From Kordia periserrulae (GTDB taxonomy: Bacteria > Bacteroidota > Bacteroidia > Flavobacteriales > Flavobacteriaceae), in NCBI RefSeq assembly GCF_003054265.1, contig NZ_QBKT01000012.1, forward strand, positions 62,001 to 126,000: a DNA stretch of 64,000 nucleotides, read 5' to 3'. The position numbers were made by a program, and so were the translations under genes. Positions 18,691-25,869 of the stretch are shown piece by piece. The notes below the pieces were generated by a model. That model was not told the DNA's origin, did not search any database, and was given only the letters and a program-made list of their open reading frames with translations. Within the stretch, counting starts at the first letter, position 1. Every line of letters starts with the position of its first letter.

Positions 18691-19317
18691 ATGAAAGCAC
18701 ATACAAAAGAAACTCAGGATTCAATGACACCTGAAAAAGCGTTGCAATTTTTAAAAGAAGGAAATAAGCGATTTCAACAAAATTTGAAAGCAAACAGAAA
18801 CCTTTTGCAACAAGTGAACGATACCCGAAATGGACAATTTCCGTTTGCTACCATTTTGAGCTGTATTGACTCTAGAGTGTCTGCCGAACTTGTGTTTGAT
18901 CAAGGTTTGGGCGATATATTTAGCATTCGTATTGCAGGGAATTTTGTAAATGAAGATATTTTAGGCAGCATGGAATTTGCTTGTAAATTAGCAGGCACTA
19001 AAATTATTGTGGTATTAGGACATACCAGTTGTGGTGCCGTAAAAGGTGCGTGTGACCATGCGCGACTCGGAAATTTAACAGCACTCATCAAAAAAATTGA
19101 ACCTGCTGTAGACGCCGTAAAAAAACCAACAGACGAAAGTCTTCGAAACTCAAAAAATTTAGATTTTGTCAATGAAGTAGCCGTTAAAAATGTGGAAATG
19201 ACTATTGAAAACATTCGAAAGCAAAGTCCAATTTTGGCTGATATGGAACACGATGAAGACATTAAAATTGTGGGTGCCATGTACGATATTAGCAATGGAA
19301 AAGTGACCTTCTTATAA
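18691..19317 (+). CDS. Beta-class carbonic anhydrase
   Basis: The 208-residue protein has the beta-CA zinc site Cys58-x-Asp60-x-Arg62 (CIDSR) and His111-x-x-Cys114 (HTSCG), with Asp60/Arg62 forming the usual dyad. It reversibly hydrates CO2 to bicarbonate. No signal peptide is visible, so it is cytoplasmic. It sits 57 bp downstream of the SulP gene and ahead of a strong terminator, so the two form one unit, consistent with bicarbonate supply. All metal ligands are present. Confidence 0.95.
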   Translation: MKAHTKETQDSMTPEKALQFLKEGNKRFQQNLKANRNLLQQVNDTRNGQFPFATILSCIDSRVSAELVFDQGLGDIFSIRIAGNFVNEDILGSMEFACKLAGTKIIVVLGHTSCGAVKGACDHARLGNLTALIKKIEPAVDAVKKPTDESLRNSKNLDFVNEVAVKNVEMTIENIRKQSPILADMEHDEDIKIVGAMYDISNGKVTFL

Positions 19318-19342
19318 GAAGAATTTTTACATAAAAAATTAC

Positions 19343-19379
19343 AAAAGCCAAAGTAACTTAAAAAAGTACTTTGGCTTTT
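19343..19379 (+). terminator. Intrinsic terminator after carbonic anhydrase
   Basis: AAAAGCCAAAGTA pairs exactly with TACTTTGGCTTTT (13-bp stem, 11-nt loop), followed by TTCC-T-rich sequence. It closes the sulP/carbonic anhydrase unit. Confidence 0.85.
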
Positions 19380-19435
19380 CCTTTATATAAATCGTATCTT
19401 TACAAGGCTAAAAAAATTAAGAAAAAGAAAAAATC

Positions 19436-19597
19436 ATGTTTGGAATCTTCAAAAAGAAAACGGAAAAAGAAAAACTTTACGAAAAGTACAATAAGCTTAC
19501 CCAAGAAGCATTTAATCTTTCGACATCCAACCGAAAATTAAGCGACCAAAAAACAGCAGAAGCTGAGGAAATTATGAAGCGGATTGAAGCGTTGTAA
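19436..19597 (+). CDS. Lacal_2735 family small protein
   Basis: This 53-residue, highly charged helical protein starts MFGIFKKKTEKEKLYEKY and ends EIMKRIEAL. It matches from memory the Lacal_2735 family of small flavobacterial proteins of unknown function, in both length and the LSTSNRK...DQKTAEAEEI core. The whole chain is predicted to form an alpha-helical hairpin. It has its own ATG after an A-rich leader and lies between the carbonic anhydrase terminator and the Crp-type operator. The coding evidence is the family match, since the gene is too short to judge statistically. Confidence 0.85.
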   Translation: MFGIFKKKTEKEKLYEKYNKLTQEAFNLSTSNRKLSDQKTAEAEEIMKRIEAL

Positions 19598-19642
19598 CAT
19601 AGTTTCTTTCCTTAAAATCTATAGTCAAGTTGAATCATTGTA

Positions 19643-19687
19643 TGTAACCTTTGTTACACCATAACAATTTTAAAAACCCTAATTTTG
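19643..19687 (+). promoter_or_regulatory. Crp/Fnr-type site 1 plus -7 element, upstream of the regulator gene
   Basis: The site TGTAACCTTTGTTACA (19643-19658) is a perfect inverted repeat with a 4-bp centre. A flavobacterial -7 element TAATTTTG ends at 19687, which is 36.5 bp from the site centre. This places the operator near -42, the classic activating position. It implies autoregulation of the regulator at 19745. Confidence 0.8.
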
Positions 19688-19744
19688 GATGTGAAAAAAT
19701 TTCAGTACTTTATAAAACGCTAAATCACATCCAAATTACACTCC

Positions 19745-20380
19745 ATGATTCAAGAACTCAAAGACAATTACGGACATCTTTTCGAAAAAGAACTTATCAA
19801 TGAAATTGCCCAAGTAGGCACTTTTAAAGAAGTTCCTGCGGGATATACCATGATGGCGATTGGCGATTATATTCGCGGTGTACCTTTATTGATTTCTGGT
19901 GCCATCAAAGTAATGCGCGAAGACAAAGAAGGCGACGAACTCCTACTCTATTATTTGGAAAGTGGTGAAACCTGTTCCATGACGATGAATTGCTGTATGG
20001 GACATACCAAAAGTGAAATAAAAGCCGTTGCTGAGCAAGATACCAAACTCATTATGGTGCCTGTGCAAAAAATGGAAGAATGGACTGCCAAATACAAATC
20101 GTGGCGCGATTTTGTATTTCAAAGCTATCACAATCGTCTCAATGAAGTATTGCACATTTTAGATAGTGTTGCTTTTGAAAAAATGGATCAACGATTGGTC
20201 AATTATCTCAAAGAAAAAGTACGCATCAACGATTCCAATACCATTCAAAATACACATCAAGAAATTGCGTACGATTTACACAGTTCTAGAGTTGTTATAT
20301 CACGACTCTTAAAAAAGCTTGAGCAAATGGGCGCGATAGAATTGCACAGAAATCATATCAAAATCATCGATTTAGAGTAA
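19745..20380 (+). CDS. Crp/Fnr family transcriptional regulator of sulfur genes
   Basis: The 211-residue protein has a cyclic-nucleotide-binding-like beta-roll (about 25-115), a dimer helix and a winged HTH with QEIAYDLHSSRVVISRLLKKLE (about 165-190). No Fnr-type N-terminal cluster Cys set is present, but Cys77, Cys83 and Cys84 (ETCSMTMNCCMG) sit in the effector domain and could sense thiols, persulfides or redox. Operators of TGTAAC-N4-GTTACA type occur upstream of this gene and of four following units, all concerned with sulfide, persulfide or thiosulfate handling. Binding by this protein is inferred from co-occurrence. The sensing signal is unproven. Confidence 0.9.
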   Translation: MIQELKDNYGHLFEKELINEIAQVGTFKEVPAGYTMMAIGDYIRGVPLLISGAIKVMREDKEGDELLLYYLESGETCSMTMNCCMGHTKSEIKAVAEQDTKLIMVPVQKMEEWTAKYKSWRDFVFQSYHNRLNEVLHILDSVAFEKMDQRLVNYLKEKVRINDSNTIQNTHQEIAYDLHSSRVVISRLLKKLEQMGAIELHRNHIKIIDLE

Positions 20381-20383
20381 ATA

Positions 20384-20428
20384 TGTAACTTTTGTTACTG
20401 CGAGACTGAAACACATTACGGTTCTTTG
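20384..20428 (+). promoter_or_regulatory. Crp/Fnr-type site 2 plus -7 element, upstream of TauE/SafE gene
   Basis: The site TGTAACTTTTGTTACT (20384-20399) starts 4 bp after the regulator's stop codon. A -7-like GTTCTTTG ends at 20428, again 36.5 bp from the centre. This indicates a separate activated promoter for the exporter gene despite the close spacing to the regulator. Confidence 0.78.
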
Positions 20429-20452
20429 CATCAACAAATACCTTAAAACACT

Positions 20453-21250
20453 ATGGAAATACTTGGCTATATTAGCGCCTTGATTATTGGAATTTCTCTC
20501 GGACTTATTGGCGGTGGCGGCTCTATTTTAGCAGTTCCCGTGTTGGCATATCTTTTTTCCGTCAACGAAAAAATAGCAACAGCTTACTCACTATTTATTG
20601 TGGGAACCAGCGCGTTGGTCGGTGGATTAAAACAACATTTTAAAGGCTATGTAGATTGGCGTACTTCCATCGTTTTTGGAATTCCAGCCATCATTGGAGT
20701 GACGCTCGTTCGCTATTATGTAGTTCCTGCACTTCCAGATATTTTATTTACTGTTGGCGATTTCGAATTTACTCGCAGAATGGGCATGTTTGGTTTATTT
20801 GCCATACTAATGTTCCCTGCGGCGTTTTCGATGCTAAAAGAACGAAAAGAAAAAGACAACAGTGGAAATATCTCGTACAATTATCCACTAATTTTGATAG
20901 AAGGTTTGGTAGTAGGAGCCATTACAGGGATGATTGGTGCTGGCGGTGGATTTTTAATCATTCCTGCGCTAGTATTATTGGCAAATGTCGAAATGAAAGT
21001 TGCTGTGGGAACTTCGTTAGTCATTATTGCATTCAAATCGTTGCTAGGCTTCTTCTTAGGCGATGCATTAACGATGGAAATTGATTGGCAATTTTTAGCT
21101 ATATTTACCACAATCTCTCTTGCTGGAATCTTTATTGGAAGCTATTTAGGAAATTTTATTGACGGGAAAAAACTCAAAAAAGGATTTGGTTATTTTATCT
21201 TTGTGATGGCAATTTTTATCTTTTACATGGAATTTTTCGTGAAGCAATAA
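20453..21250 (+). CDS. TauE/SafE family sulfite/sulfonate exporter
   Basis: This 265-residue polytopic protein has about eight helices and the two-fold TauE repeat: GISLGLIGGGGSILAVP near residue 15, and a second glycine-rich copy GAITGMIGAGGGFLIIP near 160. These inner-membrane carriers export sulfite, sulfoacetate or related anions. Its own Crp/Fnr site lies immediately upstream, and its neighbours are a persulfide dioxygenase, rhodanese and thiosulfate transporter. Sulfite, the product of persulfide oxidation, is therefore the favoured substrate by context. Confidence 0.92.
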   Translation: MEILGYISALIIGISLGLIGGGGSILAVPVLAYLFSVNEKIATAYSLFIVGTSALVGGLKQHFKGYVDWRTSIVFGIPAIIGVTLVRYYVVPALPDILFTVGDFEFTRRMGMFGLFAILMFPAAFSMLKERKEKDNSGNISYNYPLILIEGLVVGAITGMIGAGGGFLIIPALVLLANVEMKVAVGTSLVIIAFKSLLGFFLGDALTMEIDWQFLAIFTTISLAGIFIGSYLGNFIDGKKLKKGFGYFIFVMAIFIFYMEFFVKQ

Positions 21251-21307
21251 TGCACATTTGAGATACATCACAAAAAAACATAAAAGTACCATTTAAAAAT
21301 ACAATTC

Positions 21308-21352
21308 TGTAACACAAGTTACTGTAAATTAACTCTTAACAACGTATTTTTA
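21308..21352 (+). promoter_or_regulatory. Crp/Fnr-type site 3 plus -7 element, upstream of persulfide dioxygenase
   Basis: The site TGTAACACAAGTTACT (21308-21323) has matching arms and a different 4-bp centre. A TATTTTTA -7-like element ends at 21352, 36.5 bp from the centre. The ATG follows 23 bp later. Confidence 0.78.
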
Positions 21353-21374
21353 CAAAAAATTAAAAAATACTCTT

Positions 21375-22781
21375 ATGAATATAGAACAAATATATACAGG
21401 CTGCCTTTCACAAGGTGCTTACTACATAGAAAGTAATGGCGAAGTTGCTATTATTGATCCATTACGCGAAGTACAACCGTATATTGACAAAGCGAAGCAA
21501 CAAAACGCGACTATCAAATATATTTTTGAAACGCATTTTCATGCCGATTTTGTCAGCGGACACGTAACGCTAGCTCAAAAAACGGGGGCGCCTATCATTT
21601 ATGGACCAAACGCAAATCCGACGTTTGACGCAATTATTGCCAAAGACCAGCAGGAATTTAAGTTAGGAAACATCACCATCATTGCACTGCATACGCCAGG
21701 ACACACGATGGAAAGCACCTGTTATCTTTTACGCGACGAAAATGGAAAAGACCAGGCTTTGTTTAGTGGCGATACACTATTTTTAGGAGATGTTGGAAGA
21801 CCTGACTTAGCGCAAAAATCAGGTTCTATTACGGTGGAAGACTTGGCAAGTCATTTGTATGATAGCTTGCGCGAAAAAATCATGCCGTTAGCAGATGATA
21901 TCATGGTATATCCTGCGCATGGAGCTGGTTCTGCCTGTGGAAAAAACATGATGAAAGAAACGATGGATACGCTGGGCAATCAGAAGAAAATGAATTACGC
22001 GTTGCGCGAAGATATGACGCGAGCAGAATTTATTGAAGAAGTAACCGATGGTTTGTTGCCGCCTCCAAACTACTTCCCTGAAAACGTAAAACTCAATAAA
22101 GAAGGATACGATGATGTGTCAGAAGTATTAAAAAGAGGAACTACACCACTACTTCCAACTGAATTTGAAGTCATTGCCAATGAAACAAATGCTATCGTAT
22201 TAGATGTTCGTCATCAAAATGAATTTGTGAAAGGACACATTCCGCGTTCCATCTTTATTGGTTTAGACGGTAGTTTTGCGCCGTGGGTTGGTGCGTTGAT
22301 TGCAGATATTCAACAACCTATTTTACTCGTTGCACCTGAAGGTCGTGAAGAAGAAGCAGTAACACGTTTGTCAAGAGTCGGTTTTGACCATACATTAGGA
22401 TATTTAAAAGGCGGATTTGACGCATGGAAAAAAGCTTCTAAAGAATATGACACTATGAGTTCTATTTCAGCAAAAACCTTTCAAGAAGCATACGACGATA
22501 CACTTCCTGTTTTTGATGTGCGACGTGAAAGTGAATTTGCCTCAGAACATGTGTTGAAAGCAAAAAACACACCGTTAGATTATATCAATTCACACTTAGC
22601 GGAATTTCCGCAAGGAGAACCATTTTATGTGCATTGTGCAGGTGGTTACAGAAGCGTCATTGCAGCTTCCATATTAAAAAGTAGAGGCATTCATAACCTC
22701 GTCAATGTAGAAGGTGGATTTAAAGCCATCAAAGAAGCCAATATTCCGGTATCCGATTTTGTGTGCCCTTCTACCTTATAA
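21375..22781 (+). CDS. Persulfide dioxygenase-rhodanese fusion (CstB-like)
   Basis: The 468-residue protein starts with a metallo-beta-lactamase-fold, ETHE1-type domain (about 1-240): His54-x-His56-x-Asp58 (THFHADFVSGH), His110 and Asp133 (SGDTLF) are the iron-ligand positions. Two rhodanese domains follow. The first (about 265-355) has VAPEGREE where the active loop should be and lacks the catalytic Cys. The second (about 370-465) has Cys421 in HCAGGYRS. The layout matches the CstB/ETHE1-rhodanese fusions that oxidise protein or low-molecular persulfide to sulfite and transfer sulfane sulfur. Cytoplasmic. It has its own Crp/Fnr-type operator. Confidence 0.93.
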   Translation: MNIEQIYTGCLSQGAYYIESNGEVAIIDPLREVQPYIDKAKQQNATIKYIFETHFHADFVSGHVTLAQKTGAPIIYGPNANPTFDAIIAKDQQEFKLGNITIIALHTPGHTMESTCYLLRDENGKDQALFSGDTLFLGDVGRPDLAQKSGSITVEDLASHLYDSLREKIMPLADDIMVYPAHGAGSACGKNMMKETMDTLGNQKKMNYALREDMTRAEFIEEVTDGLLPPPNYFPENVKLNKEGYDDVSEVLKRGTTPLLPTEFEVIANETNAIVLDVRHQNEFVKGHIPRSIFIGLDGSFAPWVGALIADIQQPILLVAPEGREEEAVTRLSRVGFDHTLGYLKGGFDAWKKASKEYDTMSSISAKTFQEAYDDTLPVFDVRRESEFASEHVLKAKNTPLDYINSHLAEFPQGEPFYVHCAGGYRSVIAASILKSRGIHNLVNVEGGFKAIKEANIPVSDFVCPSTL

Positions 22782-22789
22782 CATATACA

Positions 22790-22860
22790 ATCGAGTGCAG
22801 TTGAACATAAAAGTGTTTGTAAAGTTTGGTGTAATAAAAAACCGATCAACTGTACTCGAT
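22790..22860. repeat. Long inverted repeat (REP-like) after the dioxygenase gene
   Basis: ATCGAGTGCAGTTGA (22790-22804) pairs with TCAACTGTACTCGAT (22846-22860) with one mismatch in 15, around a 41-bp AT-rich loop. The AATCGAGTGYAGT motif recurs at 27758-27832. It is a probable dispersed intergenic element and may also act as a terminator. Confidence 0.65.
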
Positions 22861-22885
22861 ATTTTATTTTAAAAAAACTTCCCAA

Positions 22886-22930
22886 TGTAACTTTTGTTAC
22901 TGCCCAAAAAGTCTAGTGCCATTATTTTTA
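22886..22930 (+). promoter_or_regulatory. Crp/Fnr-type site 4 plus -7 element, upstream of rhodanese
   Basis: The site TGTAACTTTTGTTACT (22886-22901) is identical to site 2. TATTTTTA ends at 22930, 36.5 bp from the centre, and the start codon is 28 bp further on. Confidence 0.78.
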
Positions 22931-22958
22931 CGGCAAGAAAAAACTAAACCTAAATTTT

Positions 22959-23303
22959 ATGTCATTTATAAACTCCTTGTTCAGTAAAAAAAGTGTTGCG
23001 ACTGATGCGATTGAAATTCTAGATATTGATGCGTATAAAAAAGCAATTGCCGCAGATGATGTGCAGTTAGTAGATGTACGCACTATTGAAGAATACAACG
23101 CCGGACATATTGAAAATGCTAAAAATATCGACTTTTTTGACCATGCAAATTTCAATGAAAACTTTGCAGGTTTTGACCGTGAAAAACCGATGTATTTGTA
23201 CTGTCGCTCAGGAAACAGAAGTCAGCGCGCTGCAAAAAAATTACTCGAAATAGGCTTTAAAAAAATATACGATTTAGAAGGCGGTTACAAAGCGTGGAGC
23301 TAA
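22959..23303 (+). CDS. Single-domain rhodanese sulfurtransferase
   Basis: This 114-residue protein is one rhodanese domain. VQLVDVRTIEEYNAGHIENAKNI is the CH2A-like segment, and the active-site loop YCRSGNRSQRA carries Cys82. There is no signal peptide, so it acts in the cytoplasm. It would accept sulfane sulfur from thiosulfate or persulfide and pass it on. Its own Crp/Fnr-type site and its position between the dioxygenase fusion and the thiosulfate transporter tie it to the same sulfur pathway. The stop overlaps the convergent methyltransferase gene by 4 bp. Confidence 0.93.
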   Translation: MSFINSLFSKKSVATDAIEILDIDAYKKAIAADDVQLVDVRTIEEYNAGHIENAKNIDFFDHANFNENFAGFDREKPMYLYCRSGNRSQRAAKKLLEIGFKKIYDLEGGYKAWS

Positions 23304-23902
23304 ACTTGTTTTGACAACACCAAGGTTGTCATGCTTCGCAAATCTTGCACATTGGTACTTTTTACAGGCTCTAACAAGGAAAGTTGATGTGTGTTAAGCA
23401 ATTCACTTAATAATTTGCGTGTTAGCAGAAATCGCTCAGTTCCATCTGGTAAAAAATAAACGCCGTTTTGTAAAGGTGTAGGGTTGCCTTCAATGCCAAT
23501 ATCGGAAGTCATTCGGATAAAGAGACTTCCACCTTTTTTCAACACACGCACCAATTCTGCAAACATGATTTTAAACTGTGTTTTGCTTTGCGCAAAATGC
23601 AATACTGCATTGCAAATAATATGGTCAAAAGTGGCTTCTGAAAACGGAATATTCTCTAATGAAGCTACTTGTATGCGCTCAGAATGTTGTGGATATGTTT
23701 CTTGAAGTTGTTGTATGTGTACTTCATTCGTATCAATCGCACAAAAAGAAATAGCACTTGTATCAAAATAGGACAAATTTCGACCGCTTCCGCAACCGGC
23801 ATCCAATACAACATCGTTTTGCTGGTAGCGACCTTTTAAAATTTGATCGATGAGATAAATATCTGTATTTCCTATGATTTCCGTTAAAAGTTGTTGTTTC
23901 AT
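23300..23902 (-). CDS. Class I SAM-dependent methyltransferase
   Basis: The 200-residue protein has motif I VLDAGCGSGRNLSYF at about residue 32 and an IICNAVLHFA motif of the UbiE/methyltransferase-11 type, with motif II FCAIDTNE between them. The substrate is not recognised; sulfur-site regulated neighbours suggest but do not show a thiol substrate. It is the only minus-strand gene in the cluster, and its 3' end overlaps the rhodanese gene by 4 bp. Its start is divergent from the YeeE genes, with operator 5 in the shared 129-bp spacer. It could be controlled by that operator in the other direction, but no -7 element was found there. Confidence 0.85.
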   Translation of the reverse strand: MKQQLLTEIIGNTDIYLIDQILKGRYQQNDVVLDAGCGSGRNLSYFDTSAISFCAIDTNEVHIQQLQETYPQHSERIQVASLENIPFSEATFDHIICNAVLHFAQSKTQFKIMFAELVRVLKKGGSLFIRMTSDIGIEGNPTPLQNGVYFLPDGTERFLLTRKLLSELLNTHQLSLLEPVKSTNVQDLRSMTTLVLSKQV

Positions 23903-23969
23903 GCCTAAAAATACGCGATATGTTTGTGATAACCTATATGCTAAAAAAAGTTTCCCTATTTTTAAATAT

Positions 23970-24014
23970 TGTAACCAAAGTTACTTAGAACGTCAAATGA
24001 TTTTCTTTCTTTTG
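23970..24014 (+). promoter_or_regulatory. Crp/Fnr-type site 5 plus -7 element, upstream of YeeE/YedE pair
   Basis: The site TGTAACCAAAGTTACT (23970-23985) precedes a -7-like TTCTTTTG ending at 24014, 36.5 bp from the centre. It lies between the divergent methyltransferase and YeeE genes; the spacing supports regulation of the plus-strand pair. Confidence 0.78.
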
Positions 24015-24031
24015 TTAAAAAATAATACGTT

Positions 24032-24589
24032 ATGAATTGGATATATGAACCATGGCCTTGGTATGTTTCTGGCTTTATGATTGCATTGATTATGTTTTTG
24101 CTAATTATGGTCGGAAAAAACTTTGGAATGTCTGGAAACCTACGCACCATGTGCACCATTTGTGGCGCAGGCAATAAAGCAGATTTTTTTCGTTTCGATT
24201 GGAAAGCACAACGCTGGAACTTAGTAGTTGTGTTGGGCGCTATTATTGGCGGATTTATTGCGCACGAGTTTTTAACGGTGGAAGAAGCCGTTGCCATCAA
24301 TCCGAATACAGTTGCCGATTTGCAAGCGTTGGGATTTGAAAGTGCTGGAAAAGCTTATTTGCCAAACGAATTGTTTGATACGTCTGTGTTTACGGATATC
24401 AAAAGTCTTGCTCTTTTAATTATCGGCGGATTTTTAGTTGGTTTTGGTGCACGCTACGCTGGCGGATGTACTTCCGGACACGCCATTTCTGGTTTGAGCG
24501 ACTTGCAATTGCCATCGTTAATTGCTGTTATTGGCTTCTTTATTGGCGGACTCATCATGATTCATTTTATTTTCCCTTTACTTTTTTAA
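24032..24589 (+). CDS. YeeE/YedE (TsuA-like) thiosulfate transporter, first half
   Basis: This 185-residue membrane protein has about four hydrophobic helices and the GCTSGHAISG motif, with a conserved Cys near residue 150. Another CTICGAG Cys motif occurs near residue 40. YeeE/YedE proteins import thiosulfate, and their two GC.SG/GxCPG cysteine motifs contact substrate. Here the two motifs are on separate genes, this one and the next, giving a split transporter that may assemble as a heterodimer. The second gene starts 4 bp downstream. Confidence 0.88.
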   Translation: MNWIYEPWPWYVSGFMIALIMFLLIMVGKNFGMSGNLRTMCTICGAGNKADFFRFDWKAQRWNLVVVLGAIIGGFIAHEFLTVEEAVAINPNTVADLQALGFESAGKAYLPNELFDTSVFTDIKSLALLIIGGFLVGFGARYAGGCTSGHAISGLSDLQLPSLIAVIGFFIGGLIMIHFIFPLLF

Positions 24590-24593
24590 CACT

Positions 24594-25007
24594 ATGAGAA
24601 CTATTATATATCTACTTATCGGTATTGTCTTCGGAATTACCATGTTTAAATCGGAAGCAGCTTCTTGGTTTCGCATTTACGAAATGTTTAAATTTGAGGC
24701 GTTTCACATGTACGGAATTATTGGTGTAGCCGTAATTACGGGAGTGATTGGTACGTTTCTTATCAAGCGATTCCGAGTTCGTTCATTTTATGGAGAACCT
24801 ATTAAATTCTATCCAAAAGAGAAAAAAGTAAAACGCTACTTATTCGGCGGAATTTTATTCGGATTGGGTTGGGCGTTGGCTGGTGCTTGTCCAGGACCCA
24901 TGTTTACACTTGTAGGCGCAGGATTTACTCCAATTCTCGTCGTGATTGCCGCAGCATTGGCAGGAACGTTTATATATGGTTTATTGAAAGATAAGTTACC
25001 GCATTAA
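24594..25007 (+). CDS. YeeE/YedE (TsuA-like) thiosulfate transporter, second half
   Basis: The 137-residue protein has four helices and the complementary motif GACPGPMFTLVGAG near residue 100. It begins 4 bp after the first half and ends the sulfur cluster. Together the two proteins would match one full-length two-repeat transporter. The partner assignment rests on adjacency and on the complementary Cys motifs. It may supply thiosulfate to the rhodanese proteins upstream. Confidence 0.88.
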   Translation: MRTIIYLLIGIVFGITMFKSEAASWFRIYEMFKFEAFHMYGIIGVAVITGVIGTFLIKRFRVRSFYGEPIKFYPKEKKVKRYLFGGILFGLGWALAGACPGPMFTLVGAGFTPILVVIAAALAGTFIYGLLKDKLPH

Positions 25008-25075
25008 GTTAAGGGTGTTGGGTGTTAGGACGCTTTGCTTTTGGTTTTTTGTGTTAGACTAAAAACTAGCAAAAC

Positions 25076-25729
25076 CTAAATCAACTTCTGCGATTTTGCC
25101 TTTTGCACCGCTTCCATTTTGTTGTGAACCTGAAGTTTTCGGTAAATGTTTTCAATATGTTTTCGAATGGTTCCTGATGAGATGAACAAATTTTCCGCGA
25201 TTTCATTGTAGTTCAATCCTTTGCTCAATTGCAGTAATACATCCGTTTCGCGTTTGGTGAGTTTTACTTTCTCAATTTCTTCTTCACTTTCCGTGATTTG
25301 CAACGGATTTCGAAGCAAATTCAATGCTTTTAACGCAATACTTGGCGACATTGGCGCGCCGTCGTTGATGACTTCTAAAATGGATTTGTGAATGTTTTCT
25401 GCGTTGATTTCTTTCAACAAATAACCATCAGCGCCTGCTTGAATCGCTCTAAAAATATTCTCTTCATCATCAAACACCGTTAACATGATGATTTTGATTT
25501 GCGGATATTTTTCCTTGATGATTTCCGTAGCTTTAATCCCATCCATTTCAGGCATTTGAATGTCCATCAAAATTACATCTACGTTGTGATTGGCTTCCAA
25601 TTTCCCCACCATTTCGGCACCATTCGCTGCTTTAAATTTAAACACAAAATCATCAAAAAACGATAACTTTTCAATCACAGCTTTTGCTAAAAAATGGTTG
25701 TCTTCCGCGATGGCAATTTTGAGTTTCAT
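25076..25729 (-). CDS. NarL/FixJ-type response regulator
   Basis: The protein has 217 residues: an N-terminal receiver with phosphoacceptor Asp56 (VILMDIQMPEMDG), then a LuxR-type HTH at about 150-210 (LTKRETDVLLQLSKGLNYNEIAENLFIS). It would bind DNA after phosphorylation by the histidine kinase encoded just upstream (25870-27684), which is in the same direction. The 140-bp spacer between them is low-complexity G/T-rich sequence. Regulated genes are unknown. Confidence 0.93.
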   Translation of the reverse strand: MKLKIAIAEDNHFLAKAVIEKLSFFDDFVFKFKAANGAEMVGKLEANHNVDVILMDIQMPEMDGIKATEIIKEKYPQIKIIMLTVFDDEENIFRAIQAGADGYLLKEINAENIHKSILEVINDGAPMSPSIALKALNLLRNPLQITESEEEIEKVKLTKRETDVLLQLSKGLNYNEIAENLFISSGTIRKHIENIYRKLQVHNKMEAVQKAKSQKLI

Positions 25730-25739
25730 TGTTTTTTTT

Positions 25740-25802
25740 GGTTTTTGGTGTTGGGTGTTAGGTTTTGGGTATTGGGTATTTGTTTTTCGTTTTTTGTTTA
25801 CT
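25740..25802. repeat. Low-complexity G/T-rich heptamer-like tract
   Basis: Repeats of the form GTTGGGTGTTAGGTTTTGGGTATTGGGTA occupy the spacer between the histidine kinase and response regulator genes; the same kind of sequence (GTTGGGTGTTAGG) recurs at about 25016-25030. Similar short-period tracts occur at 38677-38739. No gene is seen. Confidence 0.5.
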
Positions 25803-25869
25803 CTGAGCTTTTCGAAGTGTTGTTTGTTTTTCGTTGTTCGTCTAAAATCTTGACTCCTGACTCCTGATT

